Shown here piece by piece: positions 44,501-59,500 of a stretch of DNA of 64,000 nt (positions are counted from its first letter, which is position 1; every line of letters starts with the position of its first letter). Origin of the DNA: Gari tellinella (Eukaryota; Mollusca; Bivalvia; Cardiida; Psammobiidae). The position numbers were made by a program, and so were the translations under genes. The notes under the pieces were generated by a model, which had not been told where the DNA came from, searched no databases, and saw only the letters and a program-made list of their open reading frames with translations. Location: the NCBI GenBank assembly GCA_922989275.2, contig OV277861.1:97626993-97690992 (forward strand), read 5' to 3'.

Positions 44501-47500
44501 TACTGTGCTTGTTTCAAGCCCAGAGAGGGATAAGTGACTTTAGGTGTGTACTCACCTGCCTCTATGATTCCTAGCCGTGAGGTCTGTGACACGATCTTCC
44601 AGCAGACTTTTGTCAGTCATTAACTGGGCTATGGCTAGTTTCCCCTTCTTGTCCTTCACACCGGTACTGTGTAGACTTGACAGACTAAATGAATAGAGTG
44701 GACAAAACGTTATTTCCCCAACTAATCGCTATTCAGCAGAACTGTTACTGGTGTGATTTAGGAAATACGCCCGGGCTTGTTTATGAACTGACAGTGGACC
44801 GACAATGGTTAGTTATACCAGGGCTCCAGATAAGAAGAGTATTTGAACAACTTAAATCTTTATTTCTCCTTTAAACCCTATGGTGTTACAACTCATTAGA
44901 ATCGTCTCGAAGAGACGATTCTAATGAGTAGTGACACCATAGGATTTGGTTCTAAAATGAGTGAGAAAATGTTGGATTTGTTCAGTTTACTCCCTCTTAA
45001 CTGGAGCCCTGTGATACTTCAACATCCCAAGATGTTCTTATACAAAGCTTTGGTAAACTAATGTGAATTAGAAAATATTTTCAATAAAAAAAAAAACCTT
45101 TCTGAATGACGTCCAGGTCAAAGTCAATGGCACAGTGACCTGAAAGTAGTAGCTAAAATATAATCCAAACAAGATTGTTTTTTAATTGAGGTAGAGGTAA
45201 AGGTCAATGTCACACTGGCCTCAATATGAAATACCCCTTCATTATCCCAAGATAAACTCACAAACCAACTGTGGCATCATAAGCTGATGTGGTGTATAAA
45301 ATAGGCGCCGGACAAGCATTTATTTTCTATAAATGAGGTAAAGAACAGTTATCTGAAATTTTAGAGAGAGTTACACCATCTAACCATGTACTCATAGGAC
45401 AAATTTAGAATCCCTACATGGATGTTTATCTGAAATAGCTTCCGGACAAGCCTTTTATAATTTATCTATAAATGAGGTCAGTGTAGGGATAAAAGTGACC
45501 TAACCATCTTATCTCAAGATAATTATTATTATATTTCCCTAGCTTATAGCGTACAGGAGAAAAACAGACAAAAAGGACATTTGTATACACAGCTACTACC
45601 ACCCTGTCATTCGTTACTGAAAATAATGATAGATACGTAAAAATAGCATGTCCGTACAATTTGTAGTTTGGCAAATAGCAATATAGCAAATGACAATTAT
45701 TATGTCCCGATGGATACCCGTATCATTACCATAATGATGTACATAAAGCTAAGCTTTGAAAGTATCAAACATCATGTTCAAAATAAAGCAGATAGCATTC
45801 AAAGTTTAAAGAGTCAATCATAATACTGTTAACATATGTGCAAATATTGAGAATTAAGAGTTAGTTTAAGAATAAATCAGATGATAATTTGAATGAACAG
45901 AATTTAATGAGAGTTTAAACGATATCAAAGTTTAGTTAGCAAAGCAAACTACAAAGTGCTTTCAAAGTATGCGAAGTTTACATGATTGTGCGATAACACA
46001 TACATAACAAATGACCCCGTACCAAGTGACAAAAAAGAGCTTTAAACAGTAGAGATACAGCGTAGCCATTTTAGACACACACCTTCTGATCAGTGTCGAC
46101 ACTAGCTTGTCAAATATCTATCAGAAAAGTACAATCAAGCTATAAAATAGGTTACACAGACGATGACAAAAGGATACAGTATCGGTATTTAATTCAAGTA
46201 TCCCTTTACCAATAGTTTGTTTCTAATGTTGAAATCAAGTCGCCACTTAAAGCAGATTGAAAATAAAGCAGAATGTTTCTTATGGTGCATTCTGCATTAT
46301 TTCCAGCCTGCTTAACTCGGATTTAAAAAAATATTTCGTATGGTGCATACTCGTGACTGTATAGAATTGAATTTATGTTTTCTTTAGTGGAGGAATGAAT
46401 ACTAAATGCGTAAAAAAGGGATACGACCATTATGACTGCATAAAAAGGTAGTGCATTTCCTCATTCCAAGTTGTGTATGTATAACAATGCGGGTTATCTA
46501 GGTTTACACTGTATACACTGTTATAAAGTACATTATAATTATGTCATGGTACGCCGTATATGCAAGGAACACAGCAACTACAAACAAATGCTTCAAACTA
46601 TCATGTGATAACATTTAGTCTTCCATGCCTACCTGGAGGACATTATTCGCTGCTTTTCGATTCTCTCCCTCTGCAGCTCAACGTTGAGCATGTCAATTGC
46701 CTCCTTTTGCTGGTCCAAGAAATCTCTAAATGAAAATGTAACTGAGAAATGCATATACCAAAATAGTGCAAGGGAGATTGAATTAACTGTATAACCAAAT
46801 CGAAATCGAGTATAAGATGTAGCACTTGGCAGGTTTATAAATAATATTTGATGTACGTTAATATGAGTGGTCAATTGGTTAAAATTAACCTATCCGATCA
46901 GATGCCTGGTTAGTCGACGACTGATTAGGTCCAGCGCTTATAAAGCGTTTGAGGTTGGCTCAATTTTGACCAATGTAATTTTTAGAATGACCCTCAGACT
47001 CAACTCAAACGCTTTTTAAGCGCTGAACCTGGTTCTTTACCATTTTCAGTAGACATTAATGGTGTTTCGAGAAGACGTTATTCTGTTCCATTGATAGCAA
47101 ACAGATTGGAGTCAGATCAGGATCGACCCAGATTAGAATAAAAAGTTAGAACGGTAAATTTTTTTTTTTTATTTTCTTTTGCATTTCATTTGCAAGTAGA
47201 CAGGAAAGATACACGTTTTCTCCCCTCTAATGCATTAAGCGAGAAACACTGCCTCTTCGTAAGTAATGTATACTAGTTGTGATGACTTATTATCCCTTTT
47301 CCAGTTGTAGGCATTATAAACAAAGGAATAGAAGACACCACTACTTATGCCCTTATTCCACACCGACTACGAATCCAACGAATCGCCACGAATTGATAAA
47401 TGCTATGATTCGTGGGGATTCGTGGAATTCGGCAAATCATTCTATTTAATTCGTGACACTCTACGAATCGGCTACGAACGAGTTAAGAATATTCGTGGGA

Positions 47501-50500
47501 TTCGGCTCGAACCTTACGAATACTGTCAAGAATTCAGTACGAATTACAAGAATCCACTACGAATACTGCACGAACGCTAAGAATCAGTTACGAATATGCC
47601 GAATGCATCTACGAATCAGCTACGAATGAAGTTTGATTAATGACGGTTCGTGGGATTCTCGAAGCTATGCAGTCTTCCCTCCCTACAACGGCCCTCCCAA
47701 CAACGATTCCCTCCTTACAACTACACTTGTCGTTGTTTTCCAACCAACAAAAATAAGTCCAATCTTTTCACGCCTGCTATATTTGCTAAAAATTGTTGTC
47801 TGATGTTTTTCACAAAGTCACATACTACAGTGCTCCCTCCCTACAACGACACTCCCTATAACGGTTTTCTCCTTACAACAACGCATGGTGCTTTTCCCCA
47901 AAACAATGTCCAACCTATTGACGGCAGCAATGTCGTCTGCTTGAAACTGTCGTCTACTGTTTTTTCTCAAAGTTACATAATGGAGATTTTGATGGAAAAA
48001 ACTTAATGACGAGTGACAAACAGCTTGAATCCAGATCACACGACGCTGCCAATTCCAATTTCATTCTGTGTAACGACTCCCTCCGAACAACTCGAATAGT
48101 TTTTGACTTCCATTGGGTGTCGTTGAAAGACTTTGTAGAAATTTTGATAGAAAACTTAATAACGAGTGACAAACAGCTTGAATCTGCGTCAGACGCAATG
48201 TTATGCGGCGTCGGATCTGGATTCAAACTGTTTGCAATTGTAAGCCAATTTCCCTCCCAATAACGACTCCCTCCGAACAACGAACCCATTTTTGTCTGCC
48301 ATTGGGTGTCGTTGTAGAGAGGGAGCGCTGAAGTTTCAACTCGGGCATCAGTCCATAAATGGACTTTTAAGATAGAGCAGCAGTAGCACTGGATTTGGAA
48401 CTGGCGTATCAATGCTAGCTGCACGCTAATAGCAAGAATATACCCCCGAAGAAGAAGGAGAAGATACACAAGGTGATGGGTAAGACAGTGGCTGACTTTA
48501 GCTAGAAGGCTAGAATATGAGCTTAGCGTAGAAGATGAGAATGCATTTACCAACTATGTAAGAATGCCAGGATTATAGGCCAGTCAACCATGCAGAGGAT
48601 GAACACTCACGTGAACGCTAATCTATATACCGGAGTGAAGCTGGCATTGACTCTCGACTCCAGACTCCTGGCTACAGGAGAACGGTATCAAACTGGTACT
48701 CAGGAAACCCATGAGTGAGTTAAGAATACCACGAACGCCCAAAAGCCGTTTACGAATCAGTTAAGAATCCTACGAATCAGCTACGAATCCTACGAATGCA
48801 CTACGAATTTGTTACGAATTAACTACCCATTGTTCCATTCGTGGAGGTCTTGGCCAACACTTTGAACAGCTCAAAGCTTTTGCCACGAATCCCCGACCGC
48901 TCACGAATTGCAAGAATTGACTACGAATCAGGTAAGAACTCCACGAATTTGTTGCGAATCATCTACGAATCCTAGAATTTTCCAATTCGTAGCGATTCGT
49001 GGGATTCGTAGTCGGTGTGGAATAGGGGCATTCGTAGATGATTCGTGGAGTTCTTACATGAGTCGTAGTCAATTCTTGCAATTCGTGAGCGATTGGAGAT
49101 TCGTGGCAAAAGTTTTGAGCTGTTCAAAGTTTTGGCCAAGACTTCCACGAATGGAACAATGGGTAGTTAATTCGTAAAAAAATCGTAGCGCATTCGTAGG
49201 ATTCGTAGCTGATTCGTAGGATTCGTAACTAATTCGTAAACGGCTTTTTGGCGTTCGTGGTATTCTTAACTCATTCGTGGGATTCGTGAGTACTAGTTCA
49301 GTCTAGTTGATACCTTTCTCATGTAGCCAGGAGTCTGAGAGTCAATGCCAGCTTCACTCCAGTATAACTATTTGGTCTCACGTGAGTTTCCCTCCTCTAC
49401 GTGGATGACTGGGGCCCGTTTCATAAAACTTCGTACGACAAATGTTGTCGTAACTCAGATTATAAAAGTCTCAATTATTATTTATTGCTCCATCTAATCC
49501 AGTCTTGTGACATCTTTTTGGAATCGTCTTGAAAAGACGATTCCAAAAAGATGTCACAAGACAGGATTAGATAGAGTAATCAGAAATTAAATGTATTTTA
49601 ATGTTTTGACTTACGACAACATTTGTCGTACGAAGTTTTATGAAACGGGCGCCTGGCCTATACTCGTTGCATTCTTACATAGTTGGTGAGGGCATTTTCA
49701 TCTTCCACACTAAGCTAATGTTCTAGCCTTCTAGCTGGAGTCAGCCACTGTCTAACCCACCACCTTGTGGATCTTCTCCTTCTTCGGGGTATCTGTCTTG
49801 CTACTAGCATGCAGCTAGCGTTGATACGCCAGTTCCAAATCCAGTGCTACTGCTGCTCTTTCTTAAAAGTCCTTTCTATACTGATGCCCGATTTGAAACG
49901 GGAACTACAGCGTTCCCTATCTTCAACGACACCCAATGGAAGCAAAACATTGTTGTTCGGAGGGAGTCATTACACAGAGGGAAGTTGGTGTACTATGCAA
50001 ACAGCTTAAAACCAGATCTGACGCCGCGTAACGCGGCGTCTCATTTTGATTCAAGCTGTTTTTCACTGGTCATTACGTTTTTTCCATCAACATCTCCATT
50101 ATGTAACTTTGAGAAAAGCAGCAGAGGAAAGTTTAAAGCAGACGACATTGCAGCTGTGAATAGGTTGGACACTGTTTCGGGGAATAGCGGCAAACGTTGT
50201 TGTAAGGAGGGATCCGTTATTTGGAGGGTCGTTGTAGGGAGGGAGCACTGTATTATGTAACTTTGAGAAAAACAGCAGACAACAAATTTAAACAAACAAT
50301 ATAGCAGGCGTGAAAAGGTTGGACATATTTGTGTTTGGTTGGAAAAGAACGACACTTGTTGTTGTAAGGATGGACTCGTTGTTGGGAGGGCCTGTAGGGA
50401 GGGAACACTTCATACCTTCAAGAACCTCACGAACTGTCAAGAATCACACTTCATTCGTACCTGATTCGTAGATGCATTCGGCATATTCGTAACTGATTCT

Positions 50501-53500
50501 TAGCATTCGCGCAGTATTCGTAGTGGATTCTTGACAGTATTCGTAAGATTCGAGCCGAATCCCACGAATATTCTTAACTCGTTCGTAGCCGATTCGTAGA
50601 GTGTCACGAATAAGATAGAAAGATTTGCCGAATTACACGAATCCCCACGAATCATAACATTTATCAATTCGTGGCGATTCGTGGGATTCGTAGTCGGTGT
50701 GGAATAGGTGTATAAGTATTACATTGGCGAAAACGTTATTCCCTCCCGTTTAATCGCAAATGAAACGAAAACGAATAACAGCAAACTATAGAGAATAACA
50801 ACTTGTTTGACATTTCCAAATATTTATTTGCATCTGAGTGGGTTACCCGGCATCTGATCTGGCTTCAACCTGTTAGCACCGGAAATAATAGTTTTAGTGT
50901 AAACACGTAAATTGGGAAATTTTAACGTTTCTCCACTGTAGTTACAGTGGAGAATGTGTTATTCTTTCCCAATAAACGCGTTTACGCTAAAACTATTATT
51001 TGCAGTGCAAACAGTTTGGAGCCAGATCAGACGCCGGGTAACCCGGCGTCTGATCAGGCTCCAAACTGTTTGCCACCACGATAAACATGAAATATCAGAA
51101 TTGTCCAAAAGTTGTTCTTTTCTACGTTTTAGTGTTTTGCGTTCGCGTACGTTTGCGTTTAAACGGGAAAGAATAACATATTCGCCACTGTACTACCTCA
51201 ATTCTCAGCACCATGTATAGCACGCTACAGGTTATACGTAAAATTAATAAAAGCAGAAAAATGACAATGGATATAAGAGTAAAGCACCTATCGAAGCAAA
51301 CATAAATCTACAAATGAAATGAATATGCACTAAACTTCCATTCTCAGACACGAATAGGTACATACGAGTTAGTTATGGGTGTATGCGTTAAAATGTGTAC
51401 AGAAAAAGCTATCTACTCTAGTAAGTTCAATATCAAGCTCTAATTTAACAATACAAGTAGTATCTTCCTTTTCATTGGATATATTGTAACTAAGCGTCTG
51501 ATAAGGACCTAAAATGTTTGCAAACAAATTTTGTACTGGCCCTGGGGTAAGGTAGTGAAGGAATTAGACAAGCCGTTTTTTACTTAGCTGTAGTCTAATT
51601 CCATGCCTACTATAGCTTCGGCATATACAGATAATTGCGATGATCAGCTGGTTTAGTCTAAGCTGTAGACCACTTTTATTTGCGGTGAAAGGACCATACA
51701 ACCTTTTGGTACTATCTTATAGCATATTTCCTCAGGAGTTCGGAAACAATCGTCTGACGCTTATTTAGGTAGTGATAAGGGGAGATAATTGAGGTTAAAG
51801 TTGTCTGCCCTTGGATTTTTAAGCACAAAATGACATCCTTATTGGGCTTTTATTTCATGTGTTACATATTTTAAAAAGGTATTTTGTTAGCAATTATCAA
51901 TGTAGTTTATCTAAATACAAATTTTGAAAATGTTTCAGGAAAGTTTTAGACTCATTGAAATCAAAAATGGCCGCCAAAACGGCTAATTTTAGTAACATTT
52001 CAGCTTTTCGAGGAATAACATTACTTATATTGACTGCAATTGATAGTCATATGGAACAATTTTAGTTGATTCGTATTGTACATCAACTTAGATATCATAC
52101 TAGCTTTTTATTTGATGAGTTTCCTATCATCCAGTGCTGAGATAATCCAAAATGGCCGCAGTATATACCTACCTTATTAATTTCTACTTACATACATTTT
52201 CTTGATTGGGGCCTTCATTTCATTTTTTAGAGATTCAAAATGGTATTTTGTAATCAATAATTGAAGAAGACTCCTCAAATACATATTTTGAAAATGTTTT
52301 AGGATAGTTTCAGACTAATTGAAATCCAAAATGGCTACCAAATGGCTATATTTAGTAACAATTTATCTTTTGGAGCAACTCAACTACTTTTATTGACTGT
52401 AATTGATATTATATTAACCGATTTAGTTGATTCTTATTACACATTAACTAAGAAATCCGGTAAACTTTCATTTTGATTGGTTCCTGTGGTCCAGTGCTGA
52501 TATTATCCAATATGGCTGCCGTTGGTACCATTTTTTACTATTTTCTACCAATATAAATTTTCTTGATTTGCCAGGTTTTGCAAATCTTTTTTTATGTGTG
52601 TCTTTCCATGTCATTGTGGCAAACATAGTCCATGCTGATAAATCCTGAAGTTGGTAATGATTTTACAGGAATAATTTATGGCCTACATTGATCACCATAC
52701 AATCAAAGTATTTATTTGATAAAGTTGTTTTTCTGATACAGATAACTATCAGGATATATTAGCCAATAATTTTAAAGGGGATAATTCTTTACAAAGGTTG
52801 GACATATTAATTATTTTTTAGTTCAAAACAAATGTATATAATGTGTAGCACTATATAAAAGCTATTTTTTGTACCCGGATGTATAATACACATAAAACAT
52901 ATGTGTCACTAGTTTTCGCTGGTTTGTTGAAATTGCTATTTTCAGTTGAAAATTCTTGTGTATGTCTACAGTGAATATAAGTAAATCTGGCCATAGCATG
53001 ATAAATTAAGCAGGACGTTTAATAAGTGTTACAAAGCATTTATTATATCATAGTTTGAATCTTCGGAAACAAATACGGGACATAAGTTAAAAACTTAATT
53101 GGTGATTCAAAAGCCGCACCGAAGCTAAATACTCGTTTTACTAATTTAATTGTGATTTGAACGATACTGATTATGATCTTTCACAAGTGCAATGTAGTTG
53201 GACTGGAAGATATACACCAATAAGTCGAGGAAGTGTGTGTTGCACATTGACAAATCCCAGTACTTAAATGAAGTAAAGCCATTTGATGGAAATACCTAGG
53301 CACTAATAGATAAAATGTGACTTAATCAGACAAGAGAGATGTATTGTCTCCAAATATGTGTCAATTATTTTTCCAGTGTCATTTCATGATTCAATGTGAG
53401 CTGCTATAGTAATGTGACTCCTGTTCGGGGTTCGGGGAACAGACAGACAAAGGATACAAAAGCGTAAACATTGCGTTCTTAGTGTATCATAGACAGTTGA

Positions 53501-56500
53501 GCTATGATCCCAATTATGTACAGCTGTATTTATTCCCCAAGCTCTGTGATAACTTATCACAATAAAGGGGCTGATCCAAGAAGGAGTATCCTGCGAAACA
53601 TTGGAAGCAATCAAGACAATCTATTGATTATGATGTTGCTCTGAGAAGTGAAGATGAGTGACTTTCAGCATGAATAAGTGATACTCATATGATCGCAAGG
53701 GAGGTTATTTGTCATCACAGTTGTAAAAGGAAGTTTAAATAAACTCTAAATAAGGATAATAGTATTCTAGAGAAATTTACCAAAATCAGAGCATGAATCT
53801 TTGCAAGCTGGCTATGCGTAGAATGTTCCCAAGAAGTATGTCCAAGAAACACTGCTCTTACATATACCGGTACATGTACATGTAATAACTCTGTTTTAGT
53901 TTTAGACGCAGTGAGAAGTGAAATAACAGTCTATTTGGCCAAGACTGTTTCATGCGATAGTATTTTGGAAGTCATGTGGAAAAAGGGAAAGTACCTAACT
54001 ATGATTCTTGGTATTAAAAGCCTGACAGGTTCTAAAAAGGTTATTAATATTCTGAACCATATGAGTCATCGCATAAACCACATACCAGTAGAAGAACTGA
54101 AAACTGAATAAGCTACAGTAAGTGAGTGTTAAATGTCAACTTTTAATAGATTGTTACAACTGGTTTGACAACTGGTCTGGAGTTGGGCATTATACCAGTT
54201 CTTCTACTCCCATGTAGTTTCTGCTATGACACATATGGTTGAGAATATTAATAACCTTTCTAGAAAGGTTAGACTTTTGATTCCAAGACCCATAGTGAGG
54301 TGCTTTCCTGTTTTTATATTTCCATAACTTGCAGCAAACATTGTGTCACTGGAAAAGTCTTGACCAAACAGGCTGTTCTTTCACTTGTCACTACACCTGA
54401 TAGTGAAGCAATGGTCCATGTATATGTACGAGTATAATTATAAAGTACATGTAATATAAGTCAACATAAGATATATACATGAACTATAGTTACGCGAGAA
54501 TATGTGGTGAAGATTAAAACCCACAATCAGATGCTCTTATAAATGTTTTAAAGTAAAAGAAAGCAAGATATATGTTTTGACAAATCGTCTAGTCAGAGTT
54601 GCTAAGATTCAACTTTATTAACGGTTGGTTGCAAAAATATACATGCACTTAGTTGGTAAGATATGAAACCTACACATTATACACTCATAGAATATAATTT
54701 TCAATTTGCTGTAACAAGCCTGCAATGACTATCAGTCTAGCGCTTGAAATTGAACCTGTGTATAGCACATTCATTTAAGAATCACTTCGAGTCACCTTGC
54801 AGCTAAGTTTGACCCTTCACTAGAGTTTCGACAGTTAAGGGTTCAGGTAGTTAATACCGTAGGCCTTTTTCTAGGTCTTTGATTCAGCATTGCAAAGAAG
54901 ATATTGCCAGTAAAGTTGAATTGTAGTCAAAATTTGCCCTTTTGATTTCATTGCCTTTTATTAGGTCTGTTTGGAAAGAAAAGTTCAACTATTGTTAGAT
55001 CATTGCACGAACTTCAATTGCGGGAAAATCCTGCTAGTCCTGTCACCCAGACTTCAAGCCTGTGAGGATTACCACCTTCATTGAGAACATCAATGTAGCA
55101 TACTTATATGAAAGAAAGTTAAAATCGCAACGCCTTCGGAGTCTATTAGTGTTTCAGAAACGTGATCCTTGAGAACATTCAATGGTCAGATTGCCAAGAA
55201 TCTTGATCTGATTTAGTTACTTTCTCTTTAATACTATGATTCCTTTTAAGAGTTTATTTAAAGTTCGTGTTACAACTGTGATGGTGCATGGCCTCCCTTG
55301 CTTTAATGACGCTTATTGTCACATCTCAGAGCATCATCATAATCATATTGTCTTTATTGTTTCTATTGTATCGCATTTTCCCGGATACTTTTTCTAGGAT
55401 CAACCCTTTGATTTCGATAAGTTAAAATAATACATACCGGTTGCAGAATATAACATTGCTATACTGTCTCTGAAGTCAAAAACGGAATGCATCGGGCCCA
55501 AAACAGCATTGCCATTGCTGTATAAACTCACAGGGTTACCTATTGAATCATTAAATGACACTGGAAGAATAATGGACACATATTTGGAGACACAACGTCT
55601 CTCTCGTCTGATAAAATTACATTTGTGCCAGGTCTTAACATCAAAGATTGGACTTCACGTAAGAACTGGGTTTTGTTAATGAACAAGGCAAACTTCCTCG
55701 ACTTATTAGTACCCAGCTTACAATCTATCTACATTGCACTTGTAAAAAAAGGAAAAATAGCTTCGTTAAGATCAGAGTTTCTCCTCAGTGAATCCGTTAA
55801 ATAAATGAAAAGGGTATTTAGCTTCATGGGGCTTTTTGTACTATTCAGTGGTTAACATAAGTACCATATTTGTTTCCGTAGATTTAAAAAACAACACTGA
55901 AATGACCCAGGCTTTGAACCACTTATTAAATGCCTTGCTTGATAAACCATGATTCGTCCATGTAAGACGAATATTCTCCATGTATATACATAACACTCAA
56001 CTGAAAATAACAATGTTCACTAACCCGCAAAAACTAATGACAAAAATGTGTTTTGTGTACATGTACATTACACAATCACGAACAAAATATAGGCTTTTAT
56101 ACAGCGCTTCAAATTTTATCCATTTATTTTGATACTAAGTAAAAATAAATAGGTTCAACATTTGAAAGAAATATCCCCTTTATTGGCACATCTATCCTTA
56201 TAGTTATCTGTATCAGACAAAATCAATATTGATCTAATAAACATTTTAATTGTATGGTGGTCAATAAAGACCTGACTATTATCCTGTAAAAGCATTACCA
56301 ACTTCAGCATTTATCAGATTGAACTATGTTTGGCACAATGACATGGAAAGACACAAACATAAAATATTTGCATAACCTTTTAAATCAAGAAAATTTATTT
56401 TAGTAGAAATATATAGCAAAAATGTCTAAACGGCAGCCATTTTGGATTATATCAGCACTGGATGACAGGAACAATTCTAATTAAAAGCTTACTGGACTTT

Positions 56501-59500
56501 TTCAGTTAATATTCAATAAGAAACAACTAAAATTGTTTATAAAATATCAAATACAGTCAATAAAAGTAGTTGAGTTGATCGAAAAGCTTAATTGTTACTA
56601 AAATAGCCATTCGGTAGCCATTTTGGATTACAAAAGCTCTGAAACTATCCTAAAACATTTTCAAAAATATGTATTTGGGGAAACTTCTTTAATAATTCCT
56701 TATGAAATACCATTTTGAATATCTTACAAAGGACATGAAAGCCCCAATCAAGAAAAATTATGTAAGTAGAAATTAATAAGGTAGGTATATACGGCGGTCA
56801 TTTTGGATTATCTCAGCACTGGATGACAGGAAACTCATCAAATAAAAAGCTAGTATGATATCTAAGTTGATGTACAATACGAATCAACTAAAATTGTTCC
56901 ATATGAGTATCAATTGTAGTCAATATAAGTAATGTTACTGCTCCAAAGCTGAAATGTTACTAAAATTAGCCATTTTGGCGGCCATTTTGGATTTCAATGA
57001 GTCTGAAACTTTCCTGAAACATTTTCAAAATTTGTATTTAGGTAAACTACATTGATAAATACTAACAAAATACCTTTTTTAAATATGTAACACATGAAAT
57101 AAAATCCAAATAAGGATGTCATTTTTTGTTTAAAAATCCAAGGGCAGACAACTTTAACCTCAATTATCTCCCCTTATCACTACCTAAATACGCGTCAGAC
57201 GATTGTTTCCGAACACCTGAGGAAATAAGCTATAAGATAGTACCAAAAGGTTGTATGGTCCTTTCACCGCAAATAAAAGTGGTCTACAGCTTAGACTAGT
57301 TGGACCGGGTACATTACAACAAGACTTAAAGATTGACGACCACACGTTGAATGTCTTAAATTATGATTCCTACCATTCACTTAGGGTAAAATATGACAAT
57401 GATTCGTAATGTTGTTGCGTTTTTCGTTTTTTGAAAGCTTCAAGTCACAAATTTTCGCGACCAAAAGAGTGTGCTTATTAAACGTAAAGTTGTTTGTATT
57501 GTTTTTATTGTACCTTGTCCAGTAATCGACATTACTTGTGTGTGCCTGACTCAAATACATGTACATAGTGTCAGGGACAGGCTATTCAGACTTACTTAGC
57601 TGTCGCTGTGCAGTGGAAAAACGTTATTCTTTCCCAATAAACACGTTTACGCTAGATCTATTATCTCCAAAGCAAACACTTTGGAGCCAGATCAGACGCC
57701 GGGTAACCCGGCGTCTGATCAGGCTCCAAACTATTTGCCGTCAAGGTTAAAATCATCATTCAGAATTGTCAAAAACATATTTTTATTCTCCATTTTATTG
57801 CAATGCGTTTGCTGTTCGTTTGCGTTCAAACGGGAAAGAACTACTGTCCTTTTCACTCAGCTCTGTCACTCAATTTTTATCGAGTTCTTTTTTGTTTCAA
57901 ACAATATCAGCTTTGTACCTGCACGAGACAATCAGATTGTTTTTTACGAACTCACATGTAAAGTTTCAGATTTATCCAGGCTGTGAATGAAAAATGATCG
58001 TGAAAAATGTATTTTCCCCATAGTGAAATAGGCCTCAGTTGTTTACAAAATGGCTGACTTTGTGAATAGTGTGTGACGTTGTGGGACAGTCTATTTTTAC
58101 AGAGGTGGAGAAGGCCTATTAAAATAAAACATAAAAATGATATTGTCAATCCGTGAAAGGTAATCTAAACGTGAAATTAAGATAAAAATAGATTTTTACA
58201 TCGCTATTTTGAAGGTGATGTTAAAAAGAATATTAAAACACACAGAGGCCATTTGCAAACACAGCTGATCCCAAGTTTACTATAGGAAAAAACTATTTAT
58301 TTAGGATATCTCCCTACTCACGGTCCCGATATTACTCAAACTTTGCATGTGAGTTCGTAAAAAACGATCTGATCGGCTCATGTAGGTACAAAGCTGAAAT
58401 TGTTTAAAATAAAAAATTAATTTCGATAAAAATCGAGTGACAGAGCTGAGTGAAAAGGACAGTTTTAGTTTTTTTCCTTACTGTACATCATCTGTATTCT
58501 ACAAAATCCTTGCTACAGTGGAGAATGTGTTATTCTTTCCCAATAAACGCGTTTACGCTAAAACTATTATTTTGCAGTGCAAACAGTTTGGAGCCAGATC
58601 AGACGCCGGGTAACCCGGCGTCTGATCAGGGTCCAAACTGTTTGCCACCACGATAAACATGAAATATCAGAATTGTCCAAAAGTTGTTCTTTTCTACTTT
58701 TTAGCGCTTTGCGTACGCTTGCGTTTAAACGGGAAAGAATAACAGATTCTCCACTGTACCTCTGTTGAATGATGACTGGAAGAATATCGACCAGCATACC
58801 TTGCATTTTGGTTTCTTGCTGTCAGCATTTCTAATGTTTCCTTGGCGTCCCTGTACTTCTTGTCTATTTCCGTGTACTTTCTCTTCCATTGCGTGTCTGT
58901 CATCTTAGAGTTTACCATCGTCTTCATGCTGACAATCAAATAAAAATGTTGTTGGTTTCAGGGCTGCAATTTCTCCGGATTTTTCCTAAATCTTCGGATT
59001 TTTTTCTAGTACATGGTAGCTTAAAGTAGGCTGAAAGTAAAGCAGAATGCGCCTTAAGGCACATTCTACTTTACTTTCAGTCTGCTTGAAGCAGCCACGT
59101 GTCAACAAAACTAGAAACAGGCGATGAGGAAAAAGGTACGATTCGTTAAATCGCACTTGAAAAATGCAAATTTGGAAATCTTAGGGTTTTTATGTCAACT
59201 TATGGCAGCCCTGTGGTTTGGTACATTGATATCAAATGTATGATACAAACACATACTCGGTATGCAGCAGCATCAATCACTAGGTTCTTTTCGAAATTAC
59301 TTATTTGAGTTTTATAAATTTACGTTGGAAAGAAAAACTGTCGATCAGAAGTTTTTGTATGAAACGGTTGTTATTGATTTAATTTTATGACGAAATAATT
59401 ATGTTGCTATTATATACTAGTAGATTGTTTAAAACACATTTGCACCCAGTGGATTTATTTCCCAAATGCTTGTTAATTATTTGATTAGTCGAGTATTTAT

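Noticed and set aside
47347..47580. 77-residue frame in ACGAATC repeats
   Set aside because: The frame is open only because the short repeat lacks stop codons in that phase. Its mirror occurs in the other half of the palindrome.
47355..50705. CRISPR-like array of short repeats
   Set aside because: ACGAATC units are too short and irregularly spaced, and the context is a eukaryotic foldback element.
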